Shown piece by piece: positions 23,531 through 37,900 of a stretch of 64,000 nucleotides of DNA; positions within the stretch are counted from its first letter, which is position 1; each line of letters starts with the position of its first letter. Source of the stretch: Nymphaea colorata (taxonomy: Eukaryota > Streptophyta > Magnoliopsida > Nymphaeales > Nymphaeaceae); the NCBI RefSeq assembly GCF_008831285.2, contig NC_045150.1, positions 806,001-870,000 of the forward strand. Reading direction: 5' to 3'. A program made the translations under genes and the position numbers. Under the pieces are notes generated by a model that was not told where the DNA came from, searched no databases, and saw only the letters and a list, made by a program, of their open reading frames with translations.

Positions 23531-25457
23531 AATATAGGATCCCTTTAAGTGTTAAACTATTTATTAATTAATATACTTTTAGGCATTTATAAATCAAACG
23601 ATGTATTTACTATTTAATGTAATCATTGTAATGATATATTTGACTTAGTACTACAGTTTCTGCCTTTGTTTAGCAATATGCTGGTATACATTCCTCCAGC
23701 ATTTCTCAATTCCTAATCTCTAAATTTCTTTCCATACCAACGAATTAACTCATTTTTGATGTCTTGCTCTAGCTTCCATCACACACCAAACCCTCTGCTA
23801 ATTCAATATTTGAAGAACAATTGATCTTGAGTGTCTTCCACCTCCTTACATAAAAGTCCTCATGCACTCCTCTGTCACAATTAGAGGGGTATGGATATAG
23901 AAGTCTGTTTTGAGTTGAGCTTGGGCTCGGGTCCCAAAATTAGATTCAAATCATTGTGAAAATGGTCAAAATAACTGAGAATTTTGTTTAAGTAAAATGG
24001 AGTACAGTCTTTTGAAAAAATTTGAGGTGATAACAGCAACCTTCCCTGACATTTATCTCCTAAACTTCGGTGAAAGTTGAAGTCTACAAGGATGTTTATG
24101 ATAAACCGTCACTGTAGACGAACCTTTTCTAATGGCCAGCAATAAACGTCATGAAATTCACCTTCACCGATGCGTGGAAATCCATGTGTTAGTAAAGCTT
24201 GTTTTTTTTGTAGTACTTTTTTAAATTTTTACCCAAATTTCATTTTTCTGATCCATCAAACAGGGCATATTTTGAGTGGGGAATAAGATCCTAGAAAAAT
24301 TCTCACGAGCTATTGATGAGAAAGTTGATAAAAAATTAACGATAAACTGTTGAGCCTGTTGACAAGTGATAAGTTTAGTCCTTTATCGAGAAGGTAGGTG
24401 AGAATTGGTGAGACAGTACTGCATCTACAAAAGCACAAGGGCTGGCGTACGAGAGAGCATTCTCAGCTAGACCGGTCCCAGATTTTGGCTAAGCCTGCAC
24501 CGGACCAGGACCAGATTTGTGAATGAAAAATATGATCATAAATTGGGTATTCAGATTTTGATTTTAGCTAAGGGCTTGAAATTTGGACTAGCGGATATTT
24601 AAATTCAGATTCAGATATAGAGAATCATATTTGAATGTCTCCTTTTTATTTATATTTATCTGATCAAACTTTGAATATAAAAGTGGGATTTAGATTGGAT
24701 TCGATTTAAAATTTAGTTGTTGTTTGGATATGGTATAGTTTTTTTCCTTAATCTGAATTTGGATTCAAATTTGAATCTGAATACGTAAATATCCACGAAA
24801 TGATATACTTGTATCCGAACAAGAGTTTGACGATGATAGACAGATTTTAGCTAAAAAATGCAGTGTCCCAAGCTCATAATTCATTTCTTAGTAGCCTTAA
24901 AAAATGTACTTTTTACGAAACTTGAGAAAGTATTAGTAAACACGTCAAGGGTTAGAATATTTCTACTGAAATATTTGTAAATCATATACGTAGATATTCC
25001 TAATATTTGACATGTTCATAATTTCATAAAAACACCGATTCTTTTTGTCTTAGATTAGCAAATATTTGTAAATATTAGGAATATCCTATCTCCAGATATA
25101 TTATTTAAAGGTCGGTTACAGGAAACAACCATGACGAATTATTATATTCTGAATTTCAATTCGCATGACTTGATACTAGAGAAAGTGCACGAATTTTCAT
25201 TGAGGAAGATGAATCTAATGCCTTAAAAGAAAATCAGGGATATTAAAGGTTTTCGATGAAATGTTTTCCCAGTGACCTTTTTGGACGACTTTTTTTTTCC
25301 TATGGGTTTGATTGATGAAAAAGCAGGAGAATTACACCCTGCATGCTCTGCTCCTGAAGATTTAAAAGAATAAGAAGAAACGGGGACAATATTAATGCTA
25401 AGATGGCAGCTGGGGATACTCACTTTGCAAGCTTCAACGTGCGTCATTTAGCCATCA
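23531..25457. other. AT-rich intergenic DNA with a GGATT-type repeat block
   Basis: Near 24460-24850 the sequence repeats degenerate words such as GGATTCAAATTTGAATCTGAAT, like the interior of the 4049-4448 and 53.2-kb elements. Clear ends were not found. No gene seen. Confidence 0.4.
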
Positions 25458-25463
25458 TTTATT
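25458..25463 (-). terminator. Candidate polyadenylation signal for the PP2C gene
   Basis: AATAAA on the minus strand, about 225 bp beyond the PP2C stop codon. Confidence 0.45.
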
Positions 25464-25686
25464 AGAATAATGGCCAACAATTTTATCTACACGTCTGAAA
25501 AAGAGTTGTATCTTAGTCAACCAAAGTATGAGAAAATCGCACCAAAGAAGCAAAAGAATGCAATTGAAAAGAGAACTGTCAATTGTTCAAAAGAGGACAC
25601 AAACGAAGGCTGAGGCGTTGATTGACGTCAGAGGAAGTTTACCGCCAAGCCTGTGACTTCAGCCATGGAAAGGAACCATGCATGCA

Positions 25687-28600
25687 TCATCTTTCCACTT
25701 CATCCAACACTGTGAATTCAGACGGTCCCTCAGGGTTTCCAAATCCTCTGACCGACACCGAGGCGGCCGAGGCACTGTGGCCTCTCCCACTCCCAGTCAT
25801 CTCGTGCTCTATGTAAACAACCACGACACTAATGTCATCGTGGCAAGCACGCCGTTCCCCCGGGGCGACCATCTTGATGAGCTCGTATCTCAGTCCACAC
25901 CTGTTCTCTATCACTTGCATTGCAGTTCTGATCAATCTTCTTGCTATTCCCTGGTGGTCGATGAGCAAAAAATGTTTCAATATGAAGCAGATAGAATCCA
26001 CTGAAACAGTAAATAAAGGATCCTTCAATCAATGCTTACAGCTCGGGGGCTTGCGAAAACAATGTCGACAGCTTGCTGATTGCTGAGACAATCCCATAGA
26101 CCGTCCGATGCAAAAATTAAGAACCTGTCTTCTGGCTGAATGGTGTGTTCCTGCATTGATGGTTCCGCTGTTAGTGCTGGCCTTTGCAGCGGCGCTGGAA
26201 GTTGGAAACGTGTATGTTCTGCAGGAAGAGCGAACTCCGCTCTCTTCAAGTATCCATCCCCAAGTGCCCTTGTTAACTGAAAAGGAGCAAATTAATGATA
26301 AATATTCAGAAAGAAGTTTAAAGTAACAACGACCTTAGACCGTGTATTTGTTACTACATATATATATATATATATAAAGTTTCCATGGACTAAGTTGCAC
26401 TGTACTGCAGTGCGTTCATGTGCATTCTTTTAAGTTAACGGCGGTGATACTTCAAGCTCAATATGTAAAGTCTGTTTAGATCTTCCATTCCAAGAGGGTC
26501 AAACCTGAATGATGCCCTTAACGCGCCAGACGCCGTTCTTCTGCACGACGATGTTGGGATCGTCGGAGTGACTGGAAATTAAAGCCTCCCTCACACTTGC
26601 GTTGTTGGGGTTGTGATCCTCGCTCAACTGCTGGGCGACGATCTGGTTGTTGCGGACCAAGCGTCCGAGCACTGCCCGCGAGTCACCTGCATTCGCAACG
26701 TAGACCTTGCCTTCCCAAATGACTCCCACCAGGCCGCACGAGCCGGCCGCTGCAATCAGCGGATTCTCTTCTCTCGACGTCTCCACCAGCCGTAGAAACT
26801 CGTTGTCTGTGGCCATGAAGGCATCTCGGATGGCGTTTCCCACGGTTCCATTCGGATTCTCCTTTGCAATCCCTATGACAGTAATTCAGGATGTCCAATA
26901 CATGTCAGCGGAAACTAGCAAGCAATTGTTCTAAAACAATAGCTATGGCACAGGAAAAGGAAACTAAATGAAATGAACGATCTACGATACTTGACAGAAA
27001 AAAATTTCCCGGCCGGCCTCTTGCATGTTGCACGGTTGCGCTTCAATCTTCATGTCCCACGCGCTAAATATATATAAGACCATGCTCCCGGAGCCTATTA
27101 TTATTAAGGATAATGCACAAGCTACCAGCAAACCAAACCACAAGTATATAGTACTTCATTTTCGTTACCATCATGTGTTTGTTGGTAATGAAATAACGGA
27201 ATATGATATCCAAGACGAGTTATCGAGCCTAGCTCGCTGTGCATAAGTTGTTTGTTGTCATACAAGTGGAGATTGGGCAGCTTTGTACGAGCTAGCTGTT
27301 TTCAGGAAAAGTTCAAATCTATAAAACTGCAGGGTCATTCAAGGTCTGGTCACAGTAGCTTGTGCATGCTAATTTACAACTAGATCTTAAAACAGAAAAC
27401 ATGCGCGTCAAATTTAACTTTCGCATATATAGCAAGCACTTCAAAGTTTTAATCTGGTCATAACTTCCTTATTTAAAGTATTTTCAAAAAATATGTTGAT
27501 GCATGTCAGTCCGCCGTATCAGGAACTCGTATCGCGCTTGGCGGAGATCTTATAGCCGCCTCCGCGACCTAATTTAATAGTGGAAAAATAAACTTACAAA
27601 TTACACCACAACGAGGCAAAACACGAGAACTTTCTAGGTGTAAGAAAAACTGATCTTGGTTGCCCTTTTTTTACCCAACAAGAAAACTCAGAAGACATAC
27701 GTAGATTGCAGAAATTCAAAATTTGGCAGCAAATAGCCAGCAGAGAAGACCAAACAGGCAGATCCAAAGCTCGGTAACACAAATACAAAGTGTATCATTC
27801 AAAATATTGAGTGGCTGGTAGCACCAATTTCTGGGAAATATTAATTAACCGTGGGATAACAAAATGGGTCTATATTCTTTTTTTTCTTTCTTTTTTTGGC
27901 ATTTTCCAAAAACAAATTGGAAAAAACCCAACATTTTACAGAGTAGCAAAGATATAAATGCAATAGCCGTAGTAAAGGTGTTGATCGTATATGAGACGTC
28001 ATCTCTTTTTAAGAATATGAGTTGTAAATCACCAATTCAACTTTCACTCCGAGGCCCTTAACAAGGCAAAGAAACAATCAATAAATGTCAGGTGCAGGGC
28101 TCCAAATTAACACCCATACAACCATCTAGGCCAAAACCGACCCATCAACTTATGCATATACAATTATATCATATTATCATCATGCCCTTTAAGAGAAGAA
28201 ACAAAACGAAGGCAAAAGAAACCCAGATTCTACAAGAAAACCTAAACAGCAAAAAGAAAATTGTTCCAACGGTTTCTGCTGGATGTTCTAGAAACTGCAT
28301 GATCAGCAAAAAGAACGCAGTGGATGGACGTGCCATCTACAAGGCCACGACGCACACTTGCAAGACCAGATGCGAAATGAAGCGTACAAAGCGAAGCACC
28401 TACCAAGAAAGTAAGATCGACTTCTCAAGAAACCACAAGAAGAATGCAAATTCTCAAGCGCGCAGACAAATGAAAAAAGAATGCTAAGAAATGAATTTAC
28501 CGGTCGATCGAGCCCCATGCACATCAAGATTTCCAAAAACAAACAGAAGAAACTCAAGAAACGCCCTGATGATCAAAATTATGAAGATCGATCAAAGAAT

Positions 28601-29083
28601 ATGAACTTCCGAATTACAAAGCGAATCAAGCATGACGATCGAAGCTAAAGTTCCTTCATCGCCGATAGAAAAGAATGCGATCGAAATTCATCAAAACCTA
28701 CTTCGATCGCGATGAACATCGATGCAGAAGTGAATGCTTTAGCGCGTGTAAACTCATCAAGAATTGGGTGCAAGAAAGCAGCGTAAGGCCATCGATTGCT
28801 TACTTAGAAAATTCTTGAAGAGGCGCTGTGCGACGTATGTCGAGCAATCGTCGCCTCCATGGCCGTCGTACACGCCGACGAACGTGCCGCACCGGAACGT
28901 CTCCACCTGCAGCTGGTCCTCGACGAGCACGTTCGCCTGCACAATCGCGGCAGAGAACTCACCGACATAATGCGGCAGCAGACTGTTCGACCAGAGCAAC
29001 AGATCATCATGATCGTCGCCGCCGTCGTTACCATCAGTCCTTGGAGGCGTTCGACCGCAGCATCTCGCCAGCCACGAAGCCAT
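25687..29083 (-). CDS. Protein phosphatase 2C, clade D type (382 aa, four exons)
   Basis: Exons (minus strand): 29083-28804, 26872-26505, 26276-26040, 25950-25687. All introns are GT-AG (GTAAGC, GTTTGA, GTAAGC donors) and the joined 1149 nt is open. The product is a Mn2+/Mg2+-dependent Ser/Thr phosphatase. Metal and core motifs: VYDGHGG (71-77), NAGDSRAVLGR (154-164), RALGDGYL (219-226), FASDGLWD (271-278), CHDDISVVVVYIEHE (331-345). GVWRVKGIIQ (207-216) and EFSAAIVQAN are typical of plant clade D, whose members dephosphorylate plasma-membrane H+-ATPase and are restrained by SAUR proteins (family knowledge). The usual SRSIGD reads LTRALGD here. The start ATG at 29083 (MASWLARCCGR) sits before the family's N-terminal region; no signal peptide. 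Intron 1 is 1.9 kb. The gene is head to head with OR. Confidence 0.95.
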
Positions 29084-31754
29084 CGACGATTCAGCCAAGT
29101 ATGGTCCCCCGATGCTTTCTCTGAGGCTTCGGTTTCTTCTCCGCTTTGAGAAGGAAGAAGGGTTTCTCCAGCGAAGGAAAGAGAAAGGAAGCAGAATTTG
29201 GGGACGTCGGACTGTAATGTAGAAAGGCGGTTTTCCGGGCGCGCTTTGAACTGAATTTGCGAATAGAGAGCAATGGAAGCAGAGGGGACGTTTCAAAACT
29301 ATAAATAAGGCGGGGACGGGGCTCCTCGATATTTTGAAAATTAAAAGTCTACCTGCTAAGTTTTCGAAAATGTTATTTTCATCACCATAAGAATTGCCAA
29401 AATTCTCAAAAACAAATTATAGCCCCCTATATTTTGGTCCCCAAAGGAAAAACATGACTAAACCATGTTGTATGCACCATCTTAGTGAATGCAATATGTA
29501 TGCACCAAATCCATTTGGAGGCATTTTAGTTATTTTTTATAAAGAAATAAACATTTTCAGAATATTATGATGCTTTTTTTATTTTTCTTTTTTTCTAGGG
29601 TTTTCCCCTCGAGAGATCCGGGGTATTCTAATTTTCTCAATGTTTACTTGTATAACTAATTAACTCCAAACCAAGGAGACTGCATTTGCAGATAAAAAAT
29701 TGATTACTTCACGTTTTTTATCCTTAAAATAGGGAGGAGGTGTACTTTGGAACTAAGGTTATTTTAGTCATTTGACTTCTAGTGCACAAAAAACTATACA
29801 CACAGTGGCAGCTATGTATTAATAGTGTCCTCACCTAAACTCTCGGCCCCGCCACTGGTAAGGCTTAGTCTTATAATAAGTATATTTAAAACAAAACATA
29901 ATATAGAAAATATGCAGTTATTATACCCTCGGAAAAATATCAGCCTTTGATGGGAATTAGCTGGGCCGTTGATTGATTGCAAGAAAATTAAATTGTAAAC
30001 GTAAAAGCGAAACTGTTATTTCAGTAGTCCAAAAATATGCTCAAAAGAAGCGAATAAGAGTTTCTTTAAATGAAACCCTTTTATATTATTTGGGGTATTT
30101 TTCGAACTCTTAAAAAGACAACCAGATAATTTCATTAAATCTGATTTATAGGACAGGACAACTATATAATTCCATTAAATCTGATATATGAAAGCTTAGG
30201 GTGTGTTTGTGTGTGCATGCACACACACACACATATAATATAGATAGTTACGGCAATTTTTGCATTGGAGAGAGAGAGAGAGAGAGAGAGGAGCATGTGG
30301 GCCATAGTTAATTGATTTAGATAACGTGGGCACGTACAGGTGCAATCCAGAAGAAGATGACAGTGGGAGATGATTTCCGGACCAATATCCGTTTGCTCGC
30401 CACACACTTGTGTGGACCTTCAGCATTCCCTTGTGGTCAGACAACTCCTCACTCATTTTCCGGCTGGCCCTTTCACTCCTTGCCTTCCCATCACACAACC
30501 AAAACCGCAGACACAGCAGGCACTTTTCAGTGGAGAGCGGCAACACATTTTACTTTTGAGTGAGGGACTTTACCCACATGTATAATATATTCAATTTTGA
30601 AATGAAGTTATATATATATATAGAGAGAGAGAGAGAGAAACACCAAGTCATTAAATTAAAAAGAATCACGAAAAGGGTGATGCAGAAAACTGCCAAATAA
30701 AAGGATCATGATAAGGGGCGGAACTATCAATACAAATAAAACAATTTCTGTGGGCTCACACTTGCCGCCACCACTGATTCTTTGGGTGCCCAATTATGCA
30801 GAGAGTTTGCCAAGGAGAGTGAGGGTTCAAAAGGCAATTCCTTGCCCAAAAACTGGTTTCAAACTTGGTCCAGGAAAGAGTTCCATGTGATTTCCCATGG
30901 GAAAGTCGGTCTGGCAAAGAGTTTCGTATGATACGAAGCAGACGCTCTGTATGTGAAAGTTAAATTGGCCAGTTTAAAGGTCCACTGTTTTCTATGAAAA
31001 GCAAAATAGTTTTTACTACATGGTTTAATGTTTTTCATTCACTAAATGTATGTTTCTAAACTATATTATAAACTTAAGAAGTTATTGATTACTTTTTAAG
31101 CATTTCGCAGCTCTCTTTAAATAGATCAAGGGTTAAGCAGCTTTTTGTAAACTTCTCTATTCTTTTTCTCGAAAACAAGTTTAAATGACATGACAAAGCA
31201 TTAATGGTGATTTCTTCTTCGCATCTCTAGCAAAATGACTTAACAATGCAGCAAGGATGCACCAGAGCAATGTTGTAAATTTCTCTTTAAGCTTGTTGCT
31301 GACATATATTGGCACTTATCGGCTGATTTCTTCTGATACGATGCGTATCGACTCGCATATATTGGTCGATATGCATCGATGTTTAATTTATCGCAGAATT
31401 ACACGGAAGCAGAAACGGCGAAGTCAGGGATCGTTTTGCAGAAGATTCGTATTTTAAAAAGGGAAATAAGAGGATAGACGGACGGAGACCACCTTGCAAC
31501 TCTTCCTCTCATCCGGTCTTCATGTGATTTCTCTTTCTTGTCCTATAGAATCACTCCTTTTTTCTTTTAGACGACCATAATTCTGCAACATTACTGAGTG
31601 AAAAAATGAAAAGGACGTGATCCAAGTGCACAACAGAACAAATGGCGATGCTAGAGAGGGAGAGGGACGTGGGTTGGTGGACATTTCTGTAGATGGTCGT
31701 TTCATTCTTCTAAAAGCTCAAGCATACCTGCCTGTGAAAAGTGGAGAAGCAACA
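29084..31754. promoter_or_regulatory. Bidirectional intergenic region between PP2C and OR
   Basis: About 2.85 kb separates the divergent start codons (29083 minus, 31938 plus). The segment holds (AC)n at 30220-30232, (GA)n at 30267-30290 and a TA/GA run at 30613-30639. Near 29816-29860 is a GGCCCCGCCACTGG end like the common plant GTGGCGGAGCC repeat. A TATA-like CTATAAATAAGG lies at 29300-29311; it points the wrong way for a perfect PP2C TATA box. No other gene recognised. Confidence 0.55.
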
Positions 31755-31880
31755 GAAGCAGAATTGGCACCATCCTCTTCCCCTTCTTCATTGTTGTTGA
31801 TCAGTTGTTTTGAAGCATAAGAACAGAGAAGCTGAAGTGGCACCATCCTCTTCCTCTTCTTTATTGTTGTTTATCAATTG
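31755..31880. repeat. 73-bp tandem duplication in the presumed OR 5' leader
   Basis: A segment with GGCACCATCCTCTTCC followed by CTTCTTCATTGTTGTT and ATCAGTTG at 31766 recurs at 31839, 73 bp later, with a few changes. Both copies lie within 185 bp upstream of the OR start codon. Confidence 0.75.
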
Positions 31881-31937
31881 TAGAGAGAGCGAGAGAGAAC
31901 TTTGATCAGCAGGGAAGCAATCAGGAAATCATTCACC

Positions 31938-34900
31938 ATGCTCTGTGTTGGTCGACTTTTCACATGCATCGGACCTTCTTACTCCTCTTCCCCTCCCCAT
32001 TCTTCCCCTTGTCTATCTGAACTTCTGCGTATTAAACATCCGTCCCCTTCTCCTGTTCGATGGCGACTGAGCAGGGCCGCCATGGATGCTGCTGACTCCT
32101 CCTCCTTTCCGGCCAGCCCTTTGCAGGCGGAACCTGATGCCGTCGACAAAAGCTCGGGCAGGTAATCGGCTCCCCATCTCCTATCTTTCCGAATATGCTC
32201 CGTGCTTCCGTCCCTTTTTAGACTTTACAGCATTTCAGTGATTTTGGGGATGCATGGTTTGATTAAATTTCTCCATAATTGTAGTGAATTTGATGTGGCT
32301 GCAGTTTTTGTATCATAGAAGGGCCGGAAACGGTACAAGATTTTGCAAAATTGGAGTTGCAGGAACTTCAAGACAATATCCGGAGCCGGCGGAACAAAAT
32401 CTTTCTACACATGGAGGAGGTTAGTTTTTTAGTGATTCAAACTGTTTTCCTTTTCTTTGTTAACTATTGGAGAAGAATGAATCTCGTCGATTGAACCCTG
32501 AATGTGTATATAACTGTTTATGCATATTTTACCTTGAACCAAGTCATTCAGGAAGTTTGTTTCTTATAAAATAGCTACTGGGAGCAGCAGAGGCTACCAA
32601 GATCATTCTAAGTCAGTTTTTTCTAGCTTAATAACCAGCTGTATTGGAACCCAAGGGGTTCACACCAATGAGAGGGCCTTGGCGAGGAAGCCGCTGGTCA
32701 TGAATTCAAACCTCATTGTAGCATTTTGCACGAAGGCATTGAGGCCTCACTTGACTTGCATGGATGAAGGCTACTAGAGTCAAGGGGTCTCCATCCCTGA
32801 GTTTCACACTATTGGGGAGACCATAACAGGTGTCGCAGGGTTAAACTAGTATGACCAAGTCGTCCATCCTAAGAGTGGTTTCTCTCTCTTGGAAAACGAA
32901 TTTTAACGGTGCTGTCAACCTTCCTTGTTGTTCAAGGCTCTTTCAGTTCAAAGTTGTAGACTATTGGAGAGGCCACCATAGGCATGGTCTGTCAGAAGTC
33001 AGAACAATGCTGCCAGGTTTCCCACGTCGAAAATGGTTTTTTCCCACCCCAAGAATGGTTTTCTACTATAGGGAGAGAAGAAAAAAGGGAAAATCATAGT
33101 TTGTCAACTGTTCTTGTTCTTCACTGTAACCTTGCCTCTTACACCATTTCAACCCATGGCTCATAAAGGACATGAAAAAATGGGTGTTGAATGGCCAAGT
33201 TCAATCTATCTTCTACCTATCCACATCGGGATATTCACAGTGCATGCTAACTGTTGCTATCGAACATGAATATGTTTACATTGCTATGGTACCATGTTGA
33301 AATTGGCTAAAGAGTGAACGGCGTGACCACTCTGGGCATGGATGAAAAGTACATGCATCTGGGGCTGTTAAAAGATTTAGAATTCCAAGAATCTATAATT
33401 AGCCAAGTGACTACGGTTGTCATCCAGGGGCTAAAATGGCCTTATTATCTAAAGTATTAATCGTGTAACCAAAAGCAGAATTAGGTAAGATGTCTTTAAG
33501 TGGATATTCTGCTATAATCTCTATGGACTTCTCAAAACCCTAATTATTCAAGTCAAGCTTTATCAAAGAACTGTTCTTTCACAAACACAGTTTTCTTCTT
33601 TACTCCAATAGCAATGTACAATTTCCTAATATACAGTATGTGAAAAAATATCCCAAAGGAGGAAAGTTAAAACAAGCTTTGCTATACAAAAGATGAAATG
33701 CATTGAAATCCACTTGCTTCAGACTGGACCTAAACCCTTCCACCAAGCCTAAGTGTGACTGTTTCATAGTTGGGACTCAATAAGCAAATTTATCTAGTTG
33801 TAAGCTAAATGATTTGATTTGCCTACTAAATTGCTAATATCTGTGCTGTAAAATGTCCCAAAGATAATGCCACACTGAGAATACAATATTCCAAGTTATT
33901 CTTACAAAACATTACAGATAGAAGTACCACCAATCAACGTGGGAAACAGCATCTTCTCTTTCTGTTCAGATGTGAACTTGCCTAATATAGTGTTTCTACT
34001 GCTCTTCAGTATGTATTTAGGTCGTGTATGGTTGGTTTTTGTAATCCAACATGTATTTCCTCATTATTTTTTTTGGGTACAATTTTTGGACTATTGTAGG
34101 TCCGTAGGTTAAGGATCCAACAAAGGATTAAAAGTGCTGAGCTTGGTATCTTCAATGACAAGCCTGAAAATGAACTTCCCAATTTTCCATCATTTATACC
34201 CTTTCTGCCTCCACTGGTGAGAATTTCCTTCTTAGCAATTAATTTTCCCACAAGAAAATAAAAATGTCACAAGACATTCTTTCAGATGTATGTTCCTTCA
34301 ATTTCTTTTGCTTCATTTAGAAGTTACATGTTAGATTCAGAGAACTATGTGATGAAAGCAGACACCGGCGAACTTGAGGGTCTACTATGCTACTTGTTTT
34401 ACTCTCATTGGTGGCATCATCCTTTTTGGTGGCCTACTTGCTCCAACTGTAAGTGCTTCTTCCTTTCTGATTTTGTTATGTGACATAGTGGAATATCATA
34501 TGGCTTTGCATATTTGTCCTTAAGAATTGATATTATCCACTTGTCTCATGTACTGCATGATCGAAAAAAGATTTGTTCTTGCCTCCAATTTTAACCCATA
34601 ATAACTTGGATGTGTGACTCCACCTGAATTAATTCCTTGTTCATCTGCTTATCTTCTCTACCAGCTTACTCATCTCATCTAGTTTGTGGTTGCTATTAAT
34701 CTAACTTTGATTCTTGCTGTTTCAATGTTCAGAATCCATTAAAAACCTTCTATAATTTTCTTTGATTGTGGGCATTCCCTTGGCATTTGATCATTCAATC
34801 ATCTATATTTTTTGCATCACGGACTTTGTGCCACAGTCAATGGCTTACCGGTCATGCATCAATATGAGAAGACCATCATTGCCACTGGGTCAGAAAACTA

Positions 34901-37900
34901 AGTGTGTTCTAATTATCAGACTTTCAATTGGAAGGGCCTTGCAGGAAATGTCTTCTCACTTCAATGGTAGGGTGCTAGCATGTTGTGCTTTTATGAGACA
35001 TCCAACACAGGAGATTGTCTGACATCTCAAGGATTCTCGAGAAGACGTTGGGTCCACCTTCTTGAAGTTGTCAATTAGCTTATTTTAAATATGAATAGTA
35101 CTTTTGGTGTTTAACATTTGCATTCATGGCATCATGTCATGCGACCCTTGGGTGTAATGTGCAGACTCATGTCGTCATCGTCAGAATCATCAAACGTTGT
35201 TGCTTATTCAATATTTGACCAGTTTAGATCCAGGCAATCTAATGTCTAGACTCCAAACCATGCCATATATGCATATGGTAGACTATGCCTAGTTACATGG
35301 TATAGAAAGAGAAGTTCCAAGATCCAGTTTCACAATCTAATAATATATAGGTTAATGATGTTTGCAAAACCAGAGTTTCGTAGTTGCCTTGCCTCCTAAT
35401 CACACACATGGTTGGCTGATAAAAGGGTCAAGTTTCTACTTGGACGACATAGACATTAGAGAGTCGTCATAGTATCTTTATACATGGCTTAACATAGGGA
35501 AACCAAAATCAAGTAATAGATTTATTTCCTGGTGCTTTTTCCACTTATACCCCAACTTCATAGGTTAATGTTTGAGAAGCTACTTTTCTTCTTCTGCAAT
35601 CATTTTTCATCACTCACTAATCCCCCTTTTTTTTGGTTTGTGGGTTGGGTGGTGGGTTGGGGGGTTTGGAGGTTGGCAGCATGGGGGAATCTGTGCATGT
35701 GTGTGTGTGCATGTTTTGGATGTTAAATCACAATATAATGAAAGCTGACAACACACAATCAAACTGGTTCAGGTTTCATTCCTTCAGTTTACTTTCAACC
35801 ATAAATGCGTACCAATTATATATCTTTTCTTTAACAGTATGTTTCATTGTTAATCACTGTTGGAATTGGGAATGAATCGTTTTATAGAATGGTATAGAGG
35901 ATCAGCCTGAAATGGTAGTTATCTTTTTACCTAAACAGTACAATAACAAGTCATTATAGAAGACCAATGTACGCTGCATCTGCTAGTTCAAGCCAATTCT
36001 TTCCATACGGGCTTCATATCTGTTGACAGCGTTTTTATAAGGGGTTGAATCATGAATGTGTATCCATCAATACAACCCATTATTGATAACCTTGCTATTG
36101 TTTGTGATGGGACCTGGGACTTATCATTACCAGTTGGCTGTTACCATATTCATTGTCAACTGAATGTAGAAAGAATGCCTGTGTTCAGCGCACCATTGGC
36201 ACTCTCCAGTTGCTTTTTTCCCCTTCTCCAGAAATGTGCCTCATATAACAAAGCTTTCATGTTTTCCTTTTCTAGCTTGAGCTTAAACTGGGACTAGGAG
36301 GTACATCATATGAAGATTTTATTCGCAGCATGCATTTACCCCTTCAATTGAGGTAAATATATCATGCTTGTATACATTGAGTTGGACTTCTTTTATCCTT
36401 ACGTACTGTTTTTAACTTTTTTTACTGTTTCTACAAACACATTATCATTTTACAACTTTCTTTTTCAATATTTCATGCCATTTGAATGAAGATTTTTTTC
36501 TCCTTTGCAGTTATTACTGATCAACTAACAGTTGTTTTATGTATCCAATATTGAGAATTTTTACCTGAGACCAATTAGTTGAATGGTTATACGATGCATT
36601 AGAAAGTTGTGGTTTGATTAGCTACTACATGCAACTCTTTTACCAGCAGAAAATAAATATGCCAAACGTGGAAGTATGTGTAATTATTTCATATTTTAGA
36701 ATGCTATCTGATGCCACTCAAAAGTAAATTTCATTGAGTCAAAGCTATCATCACTAAAAATCAGAGTTGCCAATGCTTCTTCTTTGTGCTTCCAAAGAAT
36801 TGAGCTTTCTTGCATATTCAGAAGTGTAACTGCGAATCTAACACAATGAGTTGGATATTCATTATGTGCCTGAATAAACTGGGTTCCAAGAGTTGACAGA
36901 TGCATTACTGTGGTTCAGAAAGGTACTAACAAAGATAGGATGCTTAGAACCCAAAGGTGAATTATTCATGGTTTAAGTCATGTATGGCTTAACAGCAGTT
37001 GGAGTATGTAGTGGATTTTAGTAGATCCCTTTTCTTGCTTTAATTAAGAGAAGCACCTAACCAAGATGAAGATCCATTACATGGACATAATGGTATCACT
37101 AATTGTTCCCAGCATGGCTGAATTATGTCTTTTTTTTTAATCTTTTTTCTTTTAAGTTTTAACCCATCCTCAACTGATAAAGGGTATGATGATTTACTAT
37201 TTATTCCCCCTTATGCAAGGACTCTAAATGGAATATCCAGCCTATTCATGGCGTCATTTTTGTAGGCAGCCATCTGGAGAAATCATCCTTTCAACTCAAC
37301 CAGAAGGTGTATCAAAAATCAGCTAAGCTACTTGGTCTGTCTCTTGTGCCTCAGTTGGCATGTGTGCCCATTGCATCCTTATGAAGGTCCACTAGAATGG
37401 AAGCACCATTTTAGCTTACCAAACATCAAGATGCTCTTTTACTTAGTTTATGTACATGGACAAAATCAGACAGCATTCAGTCGGCTGCAGCCACATTGAC
37501 CCAACATGGGTGCAGATGCTGGTGCCATTGTGGCTTGTGTGTGGGTCAGCCGTAGATATCGTGTGTTTCATTAAGAAAAAACGCAATATCAACATTAAAA
37601 AGAAAGAAAACAAAAAAATGAAAACAGCAAGGATACACATTTGTTCTGAAAAAATGTGAAAATAAATTTAATGTGTTATCACTTTTTCTTTGTATCTTTC
37701 ATTCCTAGCACTGATTCTGTTTATAAAAAGGTCATTGTCACCACTAAAGAAATGTTTATGTTGAATTTTTGCACGTGGTGCACTTTTTCTAAAAAGGGGC
37801 CAAGTGGGTTAAATTGGTGGTAAACGTTAAAATATAAATCCTTCACCAGCACGTTGAAGAGGCGTCTCTTAGGATTCCACCTCCTTGTAGAATGTGTTAA

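Noticed and set aside
28092-28487. 131-codon plus-strand frame as a gene
   Set aside because: Basic low-complexity translation inside PP2C intron 1 with no family resemblance.
25687-29296. Many open frames on the plus strand across the PP2C gene
   Set aside because: They are shadows of the GC-rich PP2C exons, which have clear motifs and valid splice sites on the minus strand.
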